Source of the DNA: Janthinobacterium sp.
Lineage (GTDB): Bacteria > Pseudomonadota > Gammaproteobacteria > Burkholderiales > Burkholderiaceae_D
Direction of reading: 5' to 3'
NCBI RefSeq assembly: GCF_009923995.1
Contig: NZ_RFSK01000018.1
Location: 1-64,000 of the forward strand
Length of the DNA: 64,000 nucleotides
The position numbers and the translations under genes are program-made. Positions 33,762 through 41,893 of the stretch are shown in pieces; the stretch's first letter is position 1, and each line of letters begins with the position of its first letter. A model generated the notes under the pieces. That model ran no database searches. It saw only the letters and a list, made by a program, of their open reading frames with translations, and was not told the DNA's origin.

Positions 33762-36293
33762 ATGAATTTACGTTTGACGATAGTTGCCGCATCCATCGCC
33801 GCCCTGCCGCTGATGGCCACCACGGCCGATGCCGCCACGCCGCTGCCACCCACCCTGATGGCCGCGCCGGTCAGCCTGGCGTCGCCACAAGAGACCGCCA
33901 GCCTGGTCAACAAGCTGGCGGCACAGGCGCGCAGCCGTGGCCTGAACACCGAACATGGCTTCGTGGTCGGCGCCCAGCATCCTGGCGTGAGCGGCACGCG
34001 GGTCAGCCGCGTACAGCACACCTACAAGGGCTTGCCCGTTTTCGGTTCCGAGACGGTGGTCGTCAGCAATAACGCCGGCGACATCGTCAGCGAATCGGTT
34101 TCGGACCGCGCCTCCGGCCTCGGCAGCGGTGGCGTCAACTCCGTCACCCGCAGCGCCACCGCCGACATCGACACCACGCCCGCCATCAGCGCGGCGACAG
34201 CCATCGCCGCCGCCGTCAAGAACATCGGCGTGCAGGCCGTCGATCACGTGCCGCCGCAGGCGCAGCTGCTGATCTACCCCGTCATGAAAACCGTGCGCGT
34301 GGCCGGCGCCGAGAACAAATCGGAAGCGTCGCTCAACGCCCTGGACGTGCAGGACGTCGTCGACCACTATGAGCTGGCCTACCTGGTGCAGACGCGCATG
34401 ATCAGCGGCAGCAAGCCGGTGTACTACGATACCGTCGTCAGCGCCAGGGACGGCAGCATCCTGCGCCAGTGGAAAGCCCTGAAGACCGTCGTCGGCGTCG
34501 GCAACAGCCAGTACAACGGCCAGGTGCCGATCAACACCACCCTCACCGGCAGCACCTACACCCTGAAGGATGCCTCGCGCGGCACGGGCGGCAGCTTCGG
34601 CGCCATGGCCATTACCAATGCCAACCACGGCACCACGTCGGGCAGCGTGTACAGCAACACCAGCAATACCTGGGGCGACGGCCAGCAATACATCAGCGGC
34701 GGCAGCACCACCAATGCCAACGGCCAGACGGCAGCCGTGAATGCGATGTGGGGCCTGATGAACACCTACGACACGCACAAGAATGTGCTGGGCTGGTCCA
34801 GCCTGGACGGCAACAACACGGCCACACACATCGCCGCCCACGTCAATACGGCCTATGACAACGCCTACTACGACAGCAGCTGCAAGTGCATGTACATCGG
34901 CGATGGCGGCAGCTCCTTCAACAGCCTCGGTTCGATCGACGTGATCGGGCATGAAATGGGCCATGGCATCACGGACGCCACCTCGGGCCTGGTCTATTCG
35001 CAGGAGTCGGGCGGCTTGAACGAATCGAACTCCGATATCGCCGGCGAGATGGTGGAAGCGTATGCGCGCGCCGGCGGCACGGGCACCAGCATCCCCAACA
35101 CGGGCAACGATTGGATGATGGGCAAGGAGATCGCCAAGAATGGCCAGCCGCTGCGCTGGATGTACAAGCCAAGCAAGGATGGCAGCAGCCCGAACGCGTG
35201 GAGCAGCACGCTGAAAAACCTCGACGTCCATTACAGCAGCGGTCCGAACAACCGCATGTTCTACTTCCTGTCGCAAGGTTCGAACTCCACGTCCAGCAGC
35301 GACTACTACAGCTCCTACCTGAACAAGAGCCCGCTGGCCATGACCGGTATCGGCAGCGACAAGGCTTACCGCATCTGGTTCAAGGCAGCCACCACCAAGT
35401 TCACGTCGTCGACCAACTACGCAGACGCGCGCAACAAGGTGCTGGCGGCAGCCGAGGAACTGTATGGCGTGGGCAGCGCCGAGGCGACCGCCGTCAAGCG
35501 CGCGTATGCAGCCATCAACGTGGGTACCGACGTCGATGAAACGACCACGGGCGGCGCAGTGAGCATCACCAGCCAGCCGGCCAGCATCACCGTCGCACCA
35601 GGCGCCACCGCCTCGTTCGCCGTGGGCGCGGGCGGCGGCACGGCGCCATACACCTACACGTGGTACCGCAATGGCGCCGTGATCAGCGGCGCCACATCGC
35701 CAAGCTACAGCTTCACGACCGTGGCGGCCGACAACGGCGCCGTCTTCAAGGCCACGGTAACGGATTCCTCGTCGCCAGCCGTGACGGCAACGTCGAACAA
35801 CGCCACCCTGACGGTCGGCACGAGCAGCGCCACCGAACGCGTGACGAACGGCGGCTTCGAGTCGGGTGCCACGGGCTGGAGCGGCACCACGGGCGCCATC
35901 GGCACCTTCACCGGCCAAGTGGCGTATGAAGGCACGAAATACGCCTGGCTGGGCGGCAATGGCACGACGGCCAGCGAATCGCTGACGCAAAGCGTGGCCA
36001 TTCCGGCCGCCGCCACGTCCGCCAGCCTGACGTTTGCGCTGCATATCGACACGGCCGAAACGGGCACCACCGCCTACGACAAGCTGGTCGTCACCGTGAA
36101 GAACAGCGCCGGCACCGTGCTGGGCACCCTGGCCACGTATTCGAACGTGAACAAGGCGGCCGGCTACCAGATCCGCACGTTTGACCTGATCGCCTACAAG
36201 GGCCAGACCGTGCAGATCTCGTTTGCCGCCACCGAGGACGCTTCGCTGCAAACCTCGTTCGTGCTCGACAAGGTCAGCCTGATCACCCAGTAA
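33762..36293 (+). CDS. Exported M4 (thermolysin-family) metalloprotease with accessory C-terminal domains
   Basis: 843 residues. Signal peptide (MNLRLTIVAASIAALPLMAT), FTP-type propeptide (about 40-270), M4 catalytic domain (about 280-590) with His397-Glu398-xx-His401 in VIGHEMGHGITDA and third ligand Glu421 in GGLNESNSD, exactly 19 residues on. An Ig-like domain (about 600-685, ITVAPGATASFAVGAGGGTA) and a C-terminal jelly-roll-like domain (about 690-843, NGGFESGATGWSGTTGAI) follow and probably bind substrate or the cell surface. GGAG precedes the start. It is directly upstream of a type II secretion-like cluster, which may be its export route; this is inferred from position. Confidence 0.95.
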   Translation: MNLRLTIVAASIAALPLMATTADAATPLPPTLMAAPVSLASPQETASLVNKLAAQARSRGLNTEHGFVVGAQHPGVSGTRVSRVQHTYKGLPVFGSETVVVSNNAGDIVSESVSDRASGLGSGGVNSVTRSATADIDTTPAISAATAIAAAVKNIGVQAVDHVPPQAQLLIYPVMKTVRVAGAENKSEASLNALDVQDVVDHYELAYLVQTRMISGSKPVYYDTVVSARDGSILRQWKALKTVVGVGNSQYNGQVPINTTLTGSTYTLKDASRGTGGSFGAMAITNANHGTTSGSVYSNTSNTWGDGQQYISGGSTTNANGQTAAVNAMWGLMNTYDTHKNVLGWSSLDGNNTATHIAAHVNTAYDNAYYDSSCKCMYIGDGGSSFNSLGSIDVIGHEMGHGITDATSGLVYSQESGGLNESNSDIAGEMVEAYARAGGTGTSIPNTGNDWMMGKEIAKNGQPLRWMYKPSKDGSSPNAWSSTLKNLDVHYSSGPNNRMFYFLSQGSNSTSSSDYYSSYLNKSPLAMTGIGSDKAYRIWFKAATTKFTSSTNYADARNKVLAAAEELYGVGSAEATAVKRAYAAINVGTDVDETTTGGAVSITSQPASITVAPGATASFAVGAGGGTAPYTYTWYRNGAVISGATSPSYSFTTVAADNGAVFKATVTDSSSPAVTATSNNATLTVGTSSATERVTNGGFESGATGWSGTTGAIGTFTGQVAYEGTKYAWLGGNGTTASESLTQSVAIPAAATSASLTFALHIDTAETGTTAYDKLVVTVKNSAGTVLGTLATYSNVNKAAGYQIRTFDLIAYKGQTVQISFAATEDASLQTSFVLDKVSLITQ

Positions 36294-36303
36294 GCGGCTG
36301 AAC

Positions 36304-36341
36304 ATGCGGGCGGCCGGCCAGTTGCCGCCAGTCGCCCGCAT
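36304..36341 (+). other. Stem-loop after the protease gene
   Basis: ATGCGGGCG (36304-36312) pairs with CGCCCGCAT (36333-36341), with an internal GGC/GCC pair in the loop. It begins ten bases after the protease stop. No T-run follows, so termination would be inefficient and some read-through into the secretion cluster is possible. The remaining 36342-36539 contains no convincing gene; a 24-residue frame at 36458-36532 lacks a ribosome-binding site. Confidence 0.45.
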
Positions 36342-36539
36342 CCACCGCACGACACGATTGATTTTCTTGCAATTCCAGTCTACCCTGAGGCAGTGATTGC
36401 ATCTTGCTTGCTGCCGGTACCCGCGACGAATTGACCTTTTTGGATTGTTCCTGACCGATGCCTACTTCGACCTTGCCCGCACGCGCCGTCTCCCCTGCCA
36501 GCCCTTCCCTGTTCACGTCCATGCCCGCCTGACGCGGCC

Positions 36540-37733
36540 ATGCAGTTCCACCTCCAGGTACAGGGCCCGGCGGGCAGCCAGGCGCTGGCCATCGATGCCG
36601 CCAGCGAGGCCGAGGCGATCCGCGCGGCCGTGCGTGGCGGCTGGCGCGTGCTGGCCGTCGACGACGGCGCCGCGCAGGACATGGGCACCGTGGTCCGCCC
36701 GGCCAAGCAGGGCCTGCCCCTGCTGCAATTCAGCCAGGAGCTGCTGGCCCTGCTCGAAGCAGGCCTGAACCTGGGCGAGGCCATGGCCACCCTGCACAAC
36801 AAGGAAACGCGCCCGGCCGCCAAAGCGACGCTGGCCGCCATCGTGCTCACCCTGCAGCAAGGCCAGAGCTTTTCCGACACCCTGGCCGATTTTCCCGACA
36901 TCTTCCCCGACATTTACATCGCCACCGTGCACGCGGCCGAACGCTCAGGCAACCTGCCCGAGGCGCTGGCCCGCTTCGTCGGCTACCAGCTGCAGTTCGA
37001 CGCCATCCGCAAAAAACTCATTTCCGCCGCCATCTACCCGTGCATGCTGCTCGTCGTCGGTGGCCTGGTGACCCTGTTCCTGCTCGGCTACGTGGTGCCG
37101 AAGTTCAGCGTCGTGTATGAAAGCTCGGGCCGCGAGATTCCCTGGATGTCGCAGATGCTGCTGGGTTTTGGCCAGACCCTGGCCGCCCATCCGCTGCTGT
37201 GCGCCAGCGCCCTGGCCGGCGCGGTGGCCGCCGTGCTGTTTGGCGTGGCCAATGCCGGCGCGCGCCAGGCGCTGGTACTGCACCTGCTGCGCCTGCCCGT
37301 GCTGGCGGAAAAGGCGGCGGAATTCCGCCTGGCGCGCTTCTACCGGGCCCTCAGCCTGCTGCTGCATGCGGGCATCCCGCTGCACAAGGCGCTGGCCATG
37401 GTCGCGCCCATGCTGCTGCCGGCGCAGCAGGAGCAGCTGGCGCAGGCGCGCCGCGCGGTGCAGGAAGGCATGCCGTTTTCCACCGCGCTGGAACAGGCCT
37501 GCATGGCCACGCCCGTGGCGCAATCGCTGCTGAAAGTAGGCGAGAACACGGGCCGCCTGGGCGACATGCTGGAACGTTCGGCCAAGTTCCACGACGAGGA
37601 ATTCGCGCGCTGGGTGGACTGGGCCTCGCGCCTGCTCGAGCCGCTCTTGATGACCATCATCGGCGTCGTCATCGGCGGCGTGGTGGTGCTGATGTACATG
37701 CCGATCTTTGAACTGGCGGGGAGCTTATCGTGA
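36540..37733 (+). CDS. Type II secretion/type IV pilus inner-membrane protein (GspF/PilC family)
   Basis: 397 residues. A degenerate N-terminal region (about 1-55) precedes two T2SS-F repeats (about 60-180 and 260-385), each beginning with LLALLEAGLNLGEAMATLHN or LSLLLHAGIPLHKALAMVAP and containing the GE/AE motif (HAAERSGNLPEALARF; KVGENTGRLGDMLERS). Three membrane segments follow the family layout. It is the platform protein that turns with the ATPase to assemble the pseudopilus. It opens the ten-gene cluster ending at 45182. Confidence 0.92.
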   Translation: MQFHLQVQGPAGSQALAIDAASEAEAIRAAVRGGWRVLAVDDGAAQDMGTVVRPAKQGLPLLQFSQELLALLEAGLNLGEAMATLHNKETRPAAKATLAAIVLTLQQGQSFSDTLADFPDIFPDIYIATVHAAERSGNLPEALARFVGYQLQFDAIRKKLISAAIYPCMLLVVGGLVTLFLLGYVVPKFSVVYESSGREIPWMSQMLLGFGQTLAAHPLLCASALAGAVAAVLFGVANAGARQALVLHLLRLPVLAEKAAEFRLARFYRALSLLLHAGIPLHKALAMVAPMLLPAQQEQLAQARRAVQEGMPFSTALEQACMATPVAQSLLKVGENTGRLGDMLERSAKFHDEEFARWVDWASRLLEPLLMTIIGVVIGGVVVLMYMPIFELAGSLS

Positions 37734-37743
37734 CGGCTTTACC

Positions 37744-39441
37744 ATGAACGCGCGCGACGAAGAACGGGCCGTGCTCGATGCGGCCATGCTGCGCCAGGCC
37801 CACGCCAGCGCACTGGCGCAAGGCCGCCCGCAAATGGCCGTGCTGCAGGAAACGGCGGCCCTGCCGCCCGACGTCTTCGTGCGCCAGCTGGCCGCCCTGT
37901 TTCGCTACCCGGCGTGGACGATGGCCGATCTGCAGGCGGCCTTGCCCGCCTTTGTCCTGCTGCCCTACACCGACTGCGCCCAGCGCGACTGCGTGCTGCT
38001 GCAGCCGGACGCTCCCGGCGCGCCGCCCGTGCTCGTCATCGGCAATCCCTTTGCCGACGACCTGCTGCAATGGGCCGACTTCGCCCTGCGCACGCCCTTT
38101 ACGGTGGGGCTGGCGCACCCGGACGATTTGACTGCCTACCTGCAGCAGCAGGAAAGCGTGCAGCAGGCGATGCAGGAAATGCAGCACGGTGATGATATGC
38201 CTGGACTGGACCAGAGCATCGAGGACATCTCGCTGATCCGCATCAGCGAAGACAGCAGCCCTGTCGTGAAACTGGTGAACTCGACCATCTACGACGCGCT
38301 GAAATTCCAGGCCAGCGACATCCACCTCGAATGCGACGTGGCCAGCCTGGTCATCAAGTACCGCGTCGACGGCGTGCTGGTGCAGGCGGGCCAGGTGCAG
38401 GGCTTACAAATGGCCGAACAGATCATCTCGCGCATCAAGGTCATGGCGGACCTCGACATCGCCGAGCGGCGCATTCCCCAGGATGGCCGCTTCAAGGTGC
38501 GCGTCAAAGGAGCGGAGATCGATTTCCGCGTCTCCATCATGCCGAATATCTTTGGCGAGGACGCCGTGCTGCGCCTGCTGGACCGGCGCGCGCTGACGGA
38601 AGCGGCGCAGGCGCTGCGCCTGGAAAGCCTGGGCCTGAACGGGGACGCCATCGAACAGATCCGCCGCCTGGCCGCCAAGCCGCACGGCATGCTGCTGGTG
38701 ACGGGTCCCACCGGTTCCGGCAAGACCACCACGCTGTACGCGGCCATCACGGAAATCAATACGGGGCGCGACAAGATCGTCACCATCGAGGACCCCGTCG
38801 AATACCGCTTGCCGCGCGTGCTGCAAATCCCCGTCAACGAAAAAAAGGGGCTGACGTTTGCACGCGGCCTGCGCTCCATCCTGCGCCACGATCCCGACAA
38901 GATCATGATCGGCGAAATCCGCGACGACGAGACGGCGCAGATCGCCGTGCAGGCGGCGCTCACGGGCCACCTGGTGTTTACCACCGTGCATGCGAATAAC
39001 GTCTTCGACGTGGTGGGCCGCTTTCTGCACATGGGCGTGGACGCCTACAGCTTTGCGGCGGCCCTGAACGGTATCGTGGCGCAGCGCCTGCTGCGTCTCA
39101 ACTGCGCCCATTGCGCCGTCGACGCCAGCGCCGAGGTGCTGGCCGATACCCAGCAGCTGCGCGACAGCGGCCTGGCGGCGCACCAGGTGCAGGACTGGCA
39201 GTTCATGGCCGGCAAGGGCTGCGGCCATTGCCGCGGCACCGGCTACAAGGGCCGCAAAGCCGTCGCCGAAGTACTGATGCTCAGCGACGCCATGCGCGAA
39301 ATGATCTGCACGCGCGCACCGCTGAGCCAGATGAAGGAGGAAGCGGCACGCAACGGCTTTCGCCTGGCGCGCGAAGCGGGCCTGGACCTGGTGCGGCGCG
39401 GCGAAACCACTCTAGCGGAGCTCAATCGTGTCACTTATTGA
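37744..39441 (+). CDS. Secretion/pilus assembly ATPase (GspE/PilB family)
   Basis: 565 residues from MNARDEERAVLDAAML; an upstream in-frame start would overlap gspF-like coding. A GspE N-terminal domain (about 1-150) is followed by the ATPase core, with Walker A GPTGSGKTT (Lys327), Asp box TIEDPVEYRLP, Walker B IMIGEIRDDETAQ and His box LVFTTVHANNVFD. A tetracysteine zinc motif (LNCAHCAVDA and GCGHCRG) is present near residue 450-500. It should power pseudopilus extension. Confidence 0.94.
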   Translation: MNARDEERAVLDAAMLRQAHASALAQGRPQMAVLQETAALPPDVFVRQLAALFRYPAWTMADLQAALPAFVLLPYTDCAQRDCVLLQPDAPGAPPVLVIGNPFADDLLQWADFALRTPFTVGLAHPDDLTAYLQQQESVQQAMQEMQHGDDMPGLDQSIEDISLIRISEDSSPVVKLVNSTIYDALKFQASDIHLECDVASLVIKYRVDGVLVQAGQVQGLQMAEQIISRIKVMADLDIAERRIPQDGRFKVRVKGAEIDFRVSIMPNIFGEDAVLRLLDRRALTEAAQALRLESLGLNGDAIEQIRRLAAKPHGMLLVTGPTGSGKTTTLYAAITEINTGRDKIVTIEDPVEYRLPRVLQIPVNEKKGLTFARGLRSILRHDPDKIMIGEIRDDETAQIAVQAALTGHLVFTTVHANNVFDVVGRFLHMGVDAYSFAAALNGIVAQRLLRLNCAHCAVDASAEVLADTQQLRDSGLAAHQVQDWQFMAGKGCGHCRGTGYKGRKAVAEVLMLSDAMREMICTRAPLSQMKEEAARNGFRLAREAGLDLVRRGETTLAELNRVTY

Positions 39442-40204
39442 CCATACCCTGTGCCTGCACCTGGCGCCGCAGGCGCTCTACGGCGTGCAGCGCCGCGCCG
39501 GCCGTCCCGTCGCGGACAGCGCTTTTCACGTGCCCATCCTGAATCCCGGCGCCAGCTGGGAAGGGGCGCTGGCCGGCTTGCGCGACTGGCTCGAACAGCA
39601 CCATGAAAAAAAGCTGCCGCTGGCCGTCAGCCTGGCCAGCCGCTGGTGCGCCATGCTGATGGTGCCGTGGAGCGGCGCCCTGCTCGATGCCGACAGCGCG
39701 CAGCGTTTTCTGCACAGCCAGTTCGGCGCCGTGTATGGCGACGGCGCCCGCGCCTGGCGCCTGGCCGCCGACGGCGCGCCGTATGGCCAGCCGCGCCTGG
39801 CCTGCGGCATCGATGCGGCCCTGCTGCAGGGGATACAGGAGGCGGCCGGCGCGCATGGCCGGCGCTGCCTGTCCATCGAGCCCATCGTGGGACCGGCGTG
39901 GCGCAGCATCGCCGGCGGCAAGCCGGCCGCCTTCGCCCTGGTAGAGGAGGGCCGCCTGCTGCTGGCGACGACCGGCGGCGGGCGCATCACGGCCCTGCAC
40001 AGCCAGTCCTGCGACACGGCCTGGGGCGATGAACTGGAGCGGGCCTGGCGACGCTGGAACCTGCGCGCACCGCAGCTCGATGCCATCGAACAGGTGGCGC
40101 TGCTGGACTTGAGCGGCGTGCCGCAAGTGGCACTGTCGGCGCGCTTCCAGTCCATGCCAGCGGCCAGTCCGGCACACCTGATGCGGGAGACCGCATGGGC
40201 CTGA
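39428..40204 (+). CDS. PilM/GspL-like cytoplasmic protein
   Basis: 258 residues. It begins MSLIDHTLCLHLAPQALYGV and has no membrane segment. By position between GspE and PilN-like genes it takes the place of PilM or the cytoplasmic part of GspL, an actin-like fold. Sequence identity to those families is too low to see by eye, so the call depends on order and on the alternating strand pattern. It overlaps both neighbours (14 and 10 bases), showing tight translational coupling. Confidence 0.6.
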   Translation: MSLIDHTLCLHLAPQALYGVQRRAGRPVADSAFHVPILNPGASWEGALAGLRDWLEQHHEKKLPLAVSLASRWCAMLMVPWSGALLDADSAQRFLHSQFGAVYGDGARAWRLAADGAPYGQPRLACGIDAALLQGIQEAAGAHGRRCLSIEPIVGPAWRSIAGGKPAAFALVEEGRLLLATTGGGRITALHSQSCDTAWGDELERAWRRWNLRAPQLDAIEQVALLDLSGVPQVALSARFQSMPAASPAHLMRETAWA

Positions 40205-40749
40205 GCCGCATCGAATTCATGCCCGCCAGCGCGGAGCAGGCTTTTTCCGGCTGGCGCCTGGTCCTGTGCCTGACCGGAGCCCTGTTCCTGCTGCCGGCCT
40301 CCCTGTTCTGGCTCGTACAGGCGCAGGAGGTGCGGCGCCTGGAAGCACAACTGGCGCAGCTGCAGCCCGCCAAGCCCGTGCGCGCGCCGCTGTCCGCCAG
40401 CCAGCAGCGCGAGCGCGACATCGAACTGAAACAGGTGGCCCTCGCCGTGCGGCAGCTCAACCTGCCCGTCACACGCCTGATCAAGACGGTGCAGGCGCCA
40501 CGCGACGTGCGCGTCGCCCTCCTGGGGCTGGACCTGAATGCGCAGCAGGGCCAGGATGGCGCCAGCGCCCTGAAAATTGCTGCCGAAGCGGAAACGCCGC
40601 AGGACATGCTCAACTACCTGGCCTTCCTGAACCAGCAGCCCATGTTCAGCTCCGTGTACCTGCTCAAGCACGAGATGAGCGGCAGCGCGGACGCCAGCGC
40701 CCCTCAACATCCCTACCGTTTTCAGCTGGAGGCACAATGGCGGCAATAA
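40195..40749 (+). CDS. PilN-like bitopic membrane protein
   Basis: 184 residues. A cytoplasmic N-terminal segment of about 24 residues is followed by one membrane segment (LVLCLTGALFLLPASLFWLV), a coiled coil (about 45-85) and a small alpha/beta periplasmic domain. This is the topology of PilN/GspL-C proteins. It overlaps the next gene by 13 bases with GGAGG inside the overlap. It probably pairs with the PilO-like product. Confidence 0.7.
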   Translation: MGLSRIEFMPASAEQAFSGWRLVLCLTGALFLLPASLFWLVQAQEVRRLEAQLAQLQPAKPVRAPLSASQQRERDIELKQVALAVRQLNLPVTRLIKTVQAPRDVRVALLGLDLNAQQGQDGASALKIAAEAETPQDMLNYLAFLNQQPMFSSVYLLKHEMSGSADASAPQHPYRFQLEAQWRQ

Positions 40750-41357
40750 AACCCGTGCTGACGGTCCGCACGCAGCCTGCACGCCCGCGCCTGCAACTGC
40801 GCCTGCCGCCGCGCCTGCAGTGGGAAGCGCAGCACCTGTGGCGTACCCTGGGCTGGCCCTGCGCCATCGGCGCGGCCTGCCTGGCGCTGGCCGCCGTCGC
40901 CGTACAGCAGGGCAAGGCGCTGGCGGCGCGCCAGCAGCATCTGGCGACGCAACTGGCGGTGGCGGCAAGACAGTCGGCGCTGCCGCCGACACCCGCCACG
41001 CTCGATACGGAAGCCGACAGCCTGGCCGCCTTCCACGCCTACCTGCCCGCACATGACAGCATTCCCGAGCAACTGAAAACCTTGCTGGAAGTGGCGCAAA
41101 AGAATGGCGTCACCCTGGCCAAGGCCGACTACAAGCCGCAGGAGGACGGCAACACGGCCTTCTTGCGCTATCAGGTCACCCTTCCCGTGAAGGCCGAATA
41201 CGCGCAGCTGCAAGCCTTTATCGTCGACGCCCTGCAGGAACTGCCCACGCTGACGCTCGACTCCGTGCTGTTCAAGCGCGAGCAGATCGAGGCAGGCGAG
41301 ATCGACGCACGCATCCAGTTCGTCCTGCTGGTGAAAAAGCCGGAGGTGCGTTCATGA
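40737..41357 (+). CDS. PilO/GspM-like bitopic membrane protein
   Basis: 206 residues from MAAIKPVLTVRTQPARPRLQ. A basic cytoplasmic segment is followed by a membrane segment (GWPCAIGAACLALAAVAVQQ), a coiled coil and a ferredoxin-like periplasmic domain, as in PilO and GspM. The start at 40737 has GGAGG immediately upstream; longer starts in frame would run through the PilN-like gene. It should form the inner-membrane bridge between ATPase platform and secretin. Confidence 0.7.
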   Translation: MAAIKPVLTVRTQPARPRLQLRLPPRLQWEAQHLWRTLGWPCAIGAACLALAAVAVQQGKALAARQQHLATQLAVAARQSALPPTPATLDTEADSLAAFHAYLPAHDSIPEQLKTLLEVAQKNGVTLAKADYKPQEDGNTAFLRYQVTLPVKAEYAQLQAFIVDALQELPTLTLDSVLFKREQIEAGEIDARIQFVLLVKKPEVRS

Positions 41358-41893
41358 AAAAAGCCGTACTGGGGGCGGCCGCCGTGGCGACCCTGCTGGC
41401 CGCGATCTTCGCGCCCGAGGACGAAGGCAGCATCGTCGGGCCGGCCACGGCCACGCCGCGCCAGGTGGAGCGCGTGCCGGCACCAGCCATCGTCACGGCG
41501 GCCAGTACCGCGCCCGCCCGTTCCGCGCTGGCCATCGAGCCGCGCCGGGCACTCGACGATGACGAAGCTGCCACCTTGTTCGCCAAGCAAAGCTGGCAGC
41601 CGGAGACGCCGAAAAAAATCATGCTCGACCAGCAGGCGGCCCAGGCCACGCGCACCGTCGCCGCCATCGACCCGAATGCGCCGCCTCCGATGCCATTCCA
41701 GTTCCTTGGCCGCTTCGTCGACGAAGGCAAGGCCGCCTACTTCCTGCAAGCAGGCGAACGCAACGTGGTGGCGCGGCCCGGCGACACCCTGGAAGAACGC
41801 TACCGCTTCGACGGCGTGGTGCAGGGTTCCCTGCAATTTACCTATCTGCCGCTCAACCTGAAACAGACACTCGCCGTAGGGGACCTCAATTGA
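41354..41893 (+). CDS. PilP/GspC-like secretin-linker protein
   Basis: 179 residues. It has a short membrane anchor or signal (MKKAVLGAAAVATLLAAIFA), then a disordered Pro/Ala-rich linker and a C-terminal beta domain (about 110-175, PFQFLGRFVDEGKAAYFLQA). The beta domain resembles the homology region of GspC/PilP, which docks on the secretin N0 domain. Four-base overlaps join it to both neighbours, the second being the secretin gene, which fits that role. Confidence 0.65.
   Translation: MKKAVLGAAAVATLLAAIFAPEDEGSIVGPATATPRQVERVPAPAIVTAASTAPARSALAIEPRRALDDDEAATLFAKQSWQPETPKKIMLDQQAAQATRTVAAIDPNAPPPMPFQFLGRFVDEGKAAYFLQAGERNVVARPGDTLEERYRFDGVVQGSLQFTYLPLNLKQTLAVGDLN

Noticed and set aside
33541..33765. 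A 74-residue plus-strand frame just before the M4 protease gene
   Set aside because: It covers the -35/-10 elements and the protease ribosome-binding site and has no ribosome-binding site of its own.
36458..36532. A 24-residue frame directly before the GspF-like gene
   Set aside because: No ribosome-binding site and no recognisable signal; too short to support.
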